Assembly: GCA_002352145.1 (NCBI GenBank)
Contig: DEHX01000058.1
Location: forward strand, 9,379-31,540
From: Chitinophagaceae bacterium UBA2789
Lineage (GTDB): Bacteria; Bacteroidota; Bacteroidia; Chitinophagales; Chitinophagaceae
Length of the DNA: 22,162 nt
Direction of reading: 5' to 3'
A program made the position numbers and the translations under genes. Below, one piece after another: positions 16,768 through 22,162 of the stretch; the first letter of the stretch is position 1; each line of letters starts with the position of its first letter. A model generated the notes under the pieces. The model saw only the letters and a program-made list of their open reading frames with translations, was not told the origin of the DNA and made no database searches.

Positions 16768-17916
16768 TTATAACCTGTTAAAGTAGTTTTTGATCCTGTA
16801 TAAAGCATTGTTGCCTATTTCTTCCAGTATGCATCGGATGATCTCGTTTTCACCCGGAGGAAAATCTCTTCTCCTGTTCACAAGGTTTTTATCACTTTCA
16901 TTTAATGCCCTTTCATCACCTTTGAAAGTGCTGAATTCGGTTGACCAGTTGTAAACAGCGGAGACATCGTCACTCCATACCCGGTTGCCGTGCTCATCCC
17001 TGACAGTGATTAATAAGGTAGCATTTGAGTGTAAGGTCCTTCTTGTAGTTGTAATGTCAGCGCTGATTTTAGCATATTCTCTTACCACAGAGTCTGGTTT
17101 GTAAACAATTTCTTTTACTACTATTTCTTTAGTCACTTTTCTTTTGCTTTGGTTGTCAATATAGCGACCGATATTAACCTGTGCCATTCTCATTTGCATT
17201 TCCTGGTCCACCCGGATATTTTGGCTGCGGGCATCCCATGCTGAGTAGAATCGTACAAATTCATTTCCGCTGCTGTATTGAAGGTTTTGTATCAACTGAT
17301 CATCGAGGTTGTTACCGCCAATGGTATAAGAGCTGTAAACATATCCGCCTTGTTGTTGCATAGGCAACACCACTACATTGGTAACAGCATATTCATACGC
17401 TTCTCTCATTTTGAGGGTGGCATCACGGTTGCCGGGTTTAAAACGCAGGGCTGCCTGGAATTCACGGTATGCATGGCGGTAGCTTTGTTTGTCATATCGC
17501 TGCATAAAGGCGATACCCCTGTCATATCTTACGTCACCTGCTTTTTCGCTGTAGGTAATAATATTGGAAGAATAGTTTATTGGCTTAACAAGGTCAAATA
17601 CGGCAGGTGCTTTGTAAATGGCATCATACATTCTTTGCAGGGAAACATATTCATTGTACATCCATTCCCATTTCAGTTCATTATTACTTTGAGCATAATC
17701 ACTAATGCGGCTTTCATGGTCATTGACCGCATAGCGATAGGAGCTTTGTATAATATTCAGCAATTTGGGGTCATCCGGATCTTTCTGTAGTTTTTTTGCC
17801 GCCAGTTCAACAGCTTCATCGTAATTGCCTTTCTCATACATTTTGCTGGCTGTCTTACAGGAGATGGCCAGTAAACTGATTCCGGTAAATAGTAAAGTGT
17901 AGAGTTTCCATTTCAT
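16768..17916 (-). CDS. TPR-containing outer-envelope lipoprotein
   Basis: 382 residues from the ATG at 17916. The signal peptide ends in LLAISC with Cys20 as the likely lipidated residue; the lipobox is relaxed (Ala at -3). After it come TPR-like repeats (KMYEKGNYDEAVELAAKKLQKDPDDPK, and near 165 AYREFQAALRFKPGNRDATLKMREAYEYA). The central and C-terminal parts have strands around VVVLPM and repeated TKEIVVKEIVYKPDSVV; the last 40 residues form a helix (ENEIIRCILEEIGNNALYRIKNYF). The start at 17916 is chosen because GGAGGT lies four bases upstream, a rare clear Shine-Dalgarno; the ATG at 17934 would add MKKEVF. The gene sits between two paralogous hydrolases. A role as an envelope scaffold is inferred from the TPRs. 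Confidence 0.82.
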   Translation of the reverse strand: MKWKLYTLLFTGISLLAISCKTASKMYEKGNYDEAVELAAKKLQKDPDDPKLLNIIQSSYRYAVNDHESRISDYAQSNNELKWEWMYNEYVSLQRMYDAIYKAPAVFDLVKPINYSSNIITYSEKAGDVRYDRGIAFMQRYDKQSYRHAYREFQAALRFKPGNRDATLKMREAYEYAVTNVVVLPMQQQGGYVYSSYTIGGNNLDDQLIQNLQYSSGNEFVRFYSAWDARSQNIRVDQEMQMRMAQVNIGRYIDNQSKRKVTKEIVVKEIVYKPDSVVREYAKISADITTTRRTLHSNATLLITVRDEHGNRVWSDDVSAVYNWSTEFSTFKGDERALNESDKNLVNRRRDFPPGENEIIRCILEEIGNNALYRIKNYFNRL

Positions 17917-17920
17917 AAAC

Positions 17921-17926
17921 ACCTCC
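17921..17926 (-). promoter_or_regulatory. Strong Shine-Dalgarno before the lipoprotein gene
   Basis: On the minus strand GGAGGT (17926-17921) precedes ATG (17916) by four bases (GTTT). It decides the start over the ATG at 17934. Such a motif stands out in a genome where most starts here lack one. Confidence 0.6.
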
Positions 17927-17960
17927 TTTTTCATATAGTACGTTCAAATAGCAGTCCATG

Positions 17961-17999
17961 TTAACAGTGTGTCTTGTCAATTATACAATCCTTAACAGT
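17961..17999. repeat. Direct repeat TTAACAGT, two copies
   Basis: TTAACAGT occurs at 17961-17968 and 17992-17999, 31 bases apart start to start (about three helical turns), in the gap between hydrolase B and the lipoprotein gene. It could be a regulator-binding pair upstream of the lipoprotein gene. Short repeats of this size also arise by chance. Confidence 0.3.
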
Positions 18000-18014
18000 C
18001 GGGGAGCAATAAGT

Positions 18015-18803
18015 TCAATATTTCAGAATGTCCCGGATGAAGTTGTGGTATTCATCAAAGGAGGGAAGGTTGTTATGCCCGCCACCATGTATCCGGATAA
18101 GCGTAATTTTTCGTGGATTGATCTTTTGTAAAGATTCGCTATGGCGTATCGGTATCAGCCAGTCTTTTGTACCATGAATAATATAAACCGGGCAATTCAC
18201 TTTTGTGATCCAGATATCTGTACGCAGGTGATAACGTAACACAATTCTTACCGGCAGTATCGGTAAAAACCGTTCTATCACTTTTAAAAAATTAAAATAC
18301 GGGGCGTCCAGGATCAGGTACCGGGGATTATTGTCAGAAGCCAGTTTAGTGGCAAAACCGCTGCCCATACTTCTGCCATAAACGATCAGGTGATTTTCAG
18401 CATACTGTTCTTTTAGTTTATCATAAATAAACTGCATATCACCCAGCATTTCTTTTTCGCTTCTTTTACCGGTGCTTTTACCAAAACCACGATAATCCAC
18501 AAGCACTACATCATAATCATAACGATAAAAGTCTTTTGCATACCTGGCCCATCCCTTAATACTACGGGTATTGCCATGAAAGTAAAGGATCAGCCCTTTG
18601 GGGTTATCTCTATAGAAATGCAGGCCATTTATCCTGACACCGGGCTCTACATCGAAAAAGTATTCTTTAAATGGTGCATCATATTTGAACTCAAAATCCT
18701 GTTTAAGTTTTTCAGGTTTGAAGATCAGCCGATCCTGCAACAAATAAGCAAGAATGGAAAGGCTTGTAATCCCGGCAAGAATATACCAGATGAGGTTGGG
18801 CAA
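18015..18803 (-). CDS. Membrane-anchored alpha/beta hydrolase (paralogue B)
   Basis: 262 residues. One N-terminal membrane segment (about 4-22, LIWYILAGITSLSILAYLL). Serine-hydrolase motifs: LYFHGNTRS (73-81), DYRGFGKSTGK (103-113), nucleophile elbow YGRSMGSG with Ser145, HGTKD with Asp214, GGGHNNL with His243. The order and spacing match paralogue A (shared LYFHGN, GFGKSTGK, YLP/FLP..PVR, HGTKD, HNNL). The only start is TTG at 18803: the upstream frame closes at TAA (18818-18816) without an ATG, and no ATG occurs near the N-terminus. It lies 56 bases after the kup stop on the same strand, so co-transcription with kup is likely. Substrate unknown; ABHD13/BEM46-like hydrolase. Confidence 0.88.
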   Translation of the reverse strand: MPNLIWYILAGITSLSILAYLLQDRLIFKPEKLKQDFEFKYDAPFKEYFFDVEPGVRINGLHFYRDNPKGLILYFHGNTRSIKGWARYAKDFYRYDYDVVLVDYRGFGKSTGKRSEKEMLGDMQFIYDKLKEQYAENHLIVYGRSMGSGFATKLASDNNPRYLILDAPYFNFLKVIERFLPILPVRIVLRYHLRTDIWITKVNCPVYIIHGTKDWLIPIRHSESLQKINPRKITLIRIHGGGHNNLPSFDEYHNFIRDILKY

Positions 18804-18859
18804 ATCAGTTTTGGTTTACCTGCTGAAATTAAACAACTAAATAGAAAAAGCGAATCTTC

Positions 18860-20833
18860 TTATTCTACCCGTTTTAGTTTAAGGTTGGTAACCGGCGCAA
18901 CGATTAACGGGAACTTCTCCACAGTAACATTAGCTAAGTCTAGGCCGAAGCCTTTTTCTTCTGACAGGCTGTGTTCTTTGAGCCAGAAATGGAATTTCAT
19001 AATGACTCTTTCAATGAACGGAAGCTCATTGTCCTGGCTCAGGTATTTTTCCATTACCATAAACTGGAAGTCGCCAACCGTACCGGTACTGGCAAGACTT
19101 TCATAGCGGCTGATAATATTTACTTCTTTATTGGCCACCAGGTCTTCCACCACTTTGCGGAACATCAGGTTTACTCTTGGCTCCATACGGAATCCAAGTC
19201 TGAAATCGACTCGGATGATATCATTAGGGATGATATGTTCCACTTTGTACTCGCAGGTATATGGGTCATCCACTGTGTCAATGTGAACAAACCAATAAAT
19301 ATCTGCCCGTTTGGGTTTTTTGTTCAAAATGGAGTAAATGATCTTATGTTCAATTTCTTTTGGATTGTTGGCACTGGTCATATACACCAGGTGGGTAGCA
19401 TATTTGGGAACGGATTTGTCATTGCTCAATTCCTGAATTTTGGGAACGTAATGCTCCATACGAACAAATTCCACATAGCGGTTCTTGATCTTCCTTGCCC
19501 TGTACCAGATATACATGACAAAGAACATGATCATTCCGATCAGCAAGGTAATATAACCACCGTGAGTAAATTTCACCATCAAAGCAACCAGGTATCCCAG
19601 TTCAATAATAAGATATAGTCCAAGGAAAATATAAATCCAGATTGATTTTATCCGGTTCAATACCAGGTAGTTCGCAAAAAGGATAGTGGTTGCCAGCATG
19701 GTGACAATAATAGCAAGACCATAAGCAGCTTCCATTTTTGAAGATTGACGGAAGAATAAAACAACGCCAACGCATCCCAGGAACATAATAAAATTGATGG
19801 TGGGAATGAATAATTGCCCTTTAGCCTCAGAGGGATACCTGATCCTGAGTTTTGGCCATAAATTCAGCCGCATGGCCTCACTAATAAGTGTAAAGGCTCC
19901 CGATACCATAGCCTGGCTGGCAATTATAGCTGCAGTGGTAGCTATGATAACCCCGGGAATGATAAACCAATGCGGCATAAGGTCATAAAATGCATTAATT
20001 CCCATGCTGGCCTTGGTAGCCTCGTTGATTTCCTTTCCGCCATAATGTGAAAGAATGTAAGCACCCTGGCCAAAATAATTAACCAGCAGGCAGGTCTTTA
20101 CATATATCCATGATGTGCGGATATTGCCCCTGCCACAATGCCCCAGGTCACTGTAGAGGGCTTCTGCACCTGTAGTACAAAGGAACACAGCTCCTAACAG
20201 CCAGAAGCCGCCATCATAATTTTTGAGGAAATAAACAGCATAGTAGGGGTTAATGGCCTTGAATATTTGCAGGTCATCAAAAACATGCAAAGCTCCCAGC
20301 ACCAATAACATGGTGAACCAGACAAACATCACTGGTCCGAACAGGCTTCCGATAGAAGCTGTTCCGAATTGCTGCATAAAAAAGAAGAGCACCAGTATAG
20401 AAAGAACAATAATAACTACTGTATCGCTGCCTTCGTGAATACCAAGGGTTGGTAGTTCCCGCAATCCTTCAATGGCTGAAGTAATAGAGATAGGGGGGGT
20501 GATGATGCCGTCTGCCAGCAAAGAAGCTCCCCCGATCATGGCCGGTATAACCAACCATTTCTTTCTTCTACGAACAAGGGCAAATAGCGCAAAAGTTCCG
20601 CCCTCACCCCGGTTATCTGCCCGAAGTACCAGGATTACATATTTTATAGTGGTTTGAAGGGTTAGGGTCCAGATGATACAGGAAAGTGTACCGATGATAA
20701 GATTTTCATCAACCACCCGGTCGTAAATGATTGAATTAAAAACGTAGAGAGGTGATGTTCCGATATCTCCGTAAATGATTCCAAGGGCAATGATCAATCC
20801 AGCTGCGGTGACTCTGTTGGTCGGTGTTTTCAC
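18860..20833 (-). CDS. kup: Kup-type potassium uptake permease
   Basis: 657 residues; takes up K+ with protons across the inner membrane. Signatures: YGDIGTSPLY at 21-30, RADNRGEGGTFALFAL in the first loop, about twelve hydrophobic segments up to near residue 430, and a C-terminal cytoplasmic domain (about 440-657) ending in KLKRVE. The length fits the family (about 620-680). The start is GTG at 20833, because the frame closes at TAA (20845-20843) and no ATG intervenes; the N-terminus MKTPTNRVTAAGLIIALGIIYGDIG is typical. An exact -7 box lies about 102 bases upstream. Hydrolase B follows closely. Confidence 0.96.
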   Translation of the reverse strand: MKTPTNRVTAAGLIIALGIIYGDIGTSPLYVFNSIIYDRVVDENLIIGTLSCIIWTLTLQTTIKYVILVLRADNRGEGGTFALFALVRRRKKWLVIPAMIGGASLLADGIITPPISITSAIEGLRELPTLGIHEGSDTVVIIVLSILVLFFFMQQFGTASIGSLFGPVMFVWFTMLLVLGALHVFDDLQIFKAINPYYAVYFLKNYDGGFWLLGAVFLCTTGAEALYSDLGHCGRGNIRTSWIYVKTCLLVNYFGQGAYILSHYGGKEINEATKASMGINAFYDLMPHWFIIPGVIIATTAAIIASQAMVSGAFTLISEAMRLNLWPKLRIRYPSEAKGQLFIPTINFIMFLGCVGVVLFFRQSSKMEAAYGLAIIVTMLATTILFANYLVLNRIKSIWIYIFLGLYLIIELGYLVALMVKFTHGGYITLLIGMIMFFVMYIWYRARKIKNRYVEFVRMEHYVPKIQELSNDKSVPKYATHLVYMTSANNPKEIEHKIIYSILNKKPKRADIYWFVHIDTVDDPYTCEYKVEHIIPNDIIRVDFRLGFRMEPRVNLMFRKVVEDLVANKEVNIISRYESLASTGTVGDFQFMVMEKYLSQDNELPFIERVIMKFHFWLKEHSLSEEKGFGLDLANVTVEKFPLIVAPVTNLKLKRVE

Positions 20834-21146
20834 TTTCTGTGGTTATGGTTTATTCCTGGATTACCTGGCCGTTCATAGGTTTTGTAATATGGACAGCAGC
20901 GGGCATTTATCATGGTTTGACAGAAGACAATGTACAAAGGTATAGGCAAAAATGGTTTATTGCAGGCAACCTCCAAAACTTTCTGTATCGTCTTTTGAAA
21001 CAAATGGGGATAAACTGTGTTTTTTACAACAGGGAATAAAAATTGCAGGGCTCATGTAAAATGCTAAAAAATGGCATCAGTATAAAATACTCGGACCGGT
21101 TTTGGAGAACTACTTGTAACTTTAATCAGCAAAAAATCAGATTATT
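20834..21146. other. Divergent intergenic region between kup and the secreted-protein gene
   Basis: 313 bases without a gene. Holds the likely kup promoter (20935-20942, minus) and a TAACTTTA -7-like box (21117-21124, plus) for the rightward gene, although no -33 element sits at the right distance from the latter. Small open frames here (for example 20824-21039) look like chance frames. I see no riboswitch or attenuator structure that I can name. Confidence 0.5.
20935..20969 (-). promoter_or_regulatory. Probable promoter of kup
   Basis: On the minus strand, TACCTTTG (20942-20935) is an exact match to the Bacteroidota -7 box TAnnTTTG. The nearest upstream TTG (20969-20967) is 24 bases away, slightly long for a -33 element. 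A start near 20929 would give an untranslated leader of about 95 bases before the GTG start. Confidence 0.45.
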
Positions 21147-22162
21147 ATGCCTTACTGTAGATGGGTGCTGTTGTTGCTTTTTAGTACCGGATTTTCTGCT
21201 AATGCCCAGAAAATTGTTTATTCTGAACCAGACAAGGAAGATTCAAGGAGGATGAATTTTGAGATAGCCGGTAAGATCAACGGCAATTTCCTGATTTATA
21301 AAAATGTCAGGAATAAGAACTGGATAGTAGTGCTGGATAATGAAATGCAGCAGATAGCCAAGGTGGAGCAGGACTATGTACCTGATAATGACAGGATGAT
21401 CAATGCTGATTTTTTTCCTTATCAGGATTTTTGCTACATGATTTACCAGTACCAGAAAAAGAATGTGGTTTACTGTGTTGCTTCAAAGATTGATGGCATG
21501 GGTAATAAGGTAGGAGATGTTATTGAACTGGATACCACTCATATCGGTTTTGCCGCCAATAATAAAATCTATACCGTTTTAAGCAGTGAAGACAAAAGCC
21601 GGCTATCTGTTTTTAAGATTAATAGCCGCAACCGGAAAGTATATATAATGACCACCATGCTGATGAATGACAAGCTGGAATTGCTGAAGAAAAGCCGCCT
21701 GTCAATTCCCATGGAGGAGAGGAATGAGTTTTTGGGCGACTTCAACCTGGATAATGAAGGAGACCTGGTATTCAGCAAATTTGAAAGAACAAATAATGAT
21801 AACATCAGCAGGGCTTTTTTTGTAATAAAACATGCTCAGGCCGATACCCTGATGGCAAAAGAGCTCAACATTGAGAAGACCTGGCTCGATGAGATACACA
21901 TCAAAGTGGATAATCCCAATAAGCGGTATCTTCTTACTTCATTTTATTACAAAGAAAGAAGGGGTAACGTTGACGGTTTTTATTTTTATGTGTGGGACAA
22001 AACAACAGAACAACCCATAATGGAAGCTATTCACACTTTTACTGATGAATTCCGAAAAGATGCCCGTGGAGATGCCAGTGTGAAGATGGCTTTTAATGAC
22101 TATTTTATTAGAAACATTATTACCCGTAAAGACGGCGGATTTATCATTGCCGGTGAGGCGTA
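21147..22162 (+). CDS. Secreted protein of unknown function, partial (C-terminus beyond window)
   Basis: The frame opens at ATG 21147 and runs without a stop to the window edge, giving about 338 residues; the stop lies beyond base 22162. The N-terminus MPYCRWVLLLLFSTGFSANAQ is a Sec signal peptide. The mature part is rich in beta-strands with repeating patterns (NGNFLIYKNVRNKNWIVVLD, FCYMIYQYQKKNVVYCVASK, IGFAANNKIYTVLS, FLGDFNLDNEGDLVFSKFE, YFIRNIITRKDGGFIIAGE), which suggests a propeller-like or repeat beta fold of a type common in Bacteroidota secreted proteins. No catalytic motif is visible. Its promoter is uncertain: TAACTTTA at 21117-21124 is one base from the -7 consensus. It is divergent from kup. 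Confidence 0.8.
   Translation, partial: MPYCRWVLLLLFSTGFSANAQKIVYSEPDKEDSRRMNFEIAGKINGNFLIYKNVRNKNWIVVLDNEMQQIAKVEQDYVPDNDRMINADFFPYQDFCYMIYQYQKKNVVYCVASKIDGMGNKVGDVIELDTTHIGFAANNKIYTVLSSEDKSRLSVFKINSRNRKVYIMTTMLMNDKLELLKKSRLSIPMEERNEFLGDFNLDNEGDLVFSKFERTNNDNISRAFFVIKHAQADTLMAKELNIEKTWLDEIHIKVDNPNKRYLLTSFYYKERRGNVDGFYFYVWDKTTEQPIMEAIHTFTDEFRKDARGDASVKMAFNDYFIRNIITRKDGGFIIAGEA

Noticed and set aside
17278..17790. Plus-strand open frame (170 codons) inside the lipoprotein gene
   Set aside because: The minus-strand protein has a lipoprotein signal, TPRs and a Shine-Dalgarno; the antisense translation has no such support.
18971..19618. Long plus-strand open frame (215 codons) inside kup
   Set aside because: It is antisense to the cytoplasmic domain of a clearly conserved transporter, has no recognisable protein features and is best explained as a codon-bias shadow.

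Overview
The window looks like a chromosomal segment of a Bacteroidota bacterium, most likely a Chitinophagales/Chitinophagaceae relative. The grounds are low-to-moderate GC content, several exact matches to the Bacteroidota -7 promoter box (TAnnTTTG), near absence of Shine-Dalgarno sequences, and the gene types (secreted TPR-CHAT protein, YARHG-domain protein, very large AsmA-like protein, YARHG/LD-carboxypeptidase pair). The taxon is an inference; no rRNA or other marker gene is present. I see no tRNA, rRNA, CRISPR array, insertion sequence or phage gene.

Layout. Bases 1-4015, all minus strand: a FadN-type 3-hydroxyacyl-CoA dehydrogenase/enoyl-CoA hydratase, then a small cytosolic protein, a secreted protein with an SH3-like tail, and a signal-less zinc metalloprotease (metzincin) that runs off the left edge. 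These are tightly spaced and probably one transcript. Bases 4097-10947, minus: a 1284-residue AsmA-like membrane-anchored protein followed by a secreted TPR-CHAT (caspase-like) protein, separated by 62 bases that contain a perfect palindrome. Bases 10999-13217: methionyl-tRNA synthetase (metG) with its own Bacteroidota promoter and an intrinsic terminator. Bases 13208-15277, plus: a two-gene operon (DUF4424/YARHG-like secreted protein and an S66 LD-carboxypeptidase) driven by a promoter that shares its -33 region with the divergent metG promoter. Bases 15280-20833, minus: a small secreted protein, an alpha/beta hydrolase, a TPR-containing lipoprotein, a second paralogous alpha/beta hydrolase, and the Kup potassium transporter. 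A strong 12-bp-stem terminator separates the lipoprotein gene from the downstream hydrolase. Bases 21147-22162, plus: a secreted protein of unknown function that runs off the right edge.

How the genes fit together. Metabolic and housekeeping genes (fadN, metG, kup, the LD-carboxypeptidase) are interleaved with envelope proteins carrying Sec signals, lipoprotein signals or N-terminal anchors. No complete multi-gene defence or secretion system is visible. The most unusual items are the secreted TPR-CHAT protein beside the AsmA-like protein, the signal-less metzincin beside two small partners, and two near-identical-architecture membrane-anchored hydrolases flanking a lipoprotein. Several gene starts were set by sequence evidence: metG by its promoter, the lipoprotein by a rare strong Shine-Dalgarno, and AsmA, kup and one hydrolase by upstream in-frame stops that leave only TTG or GTG starts.
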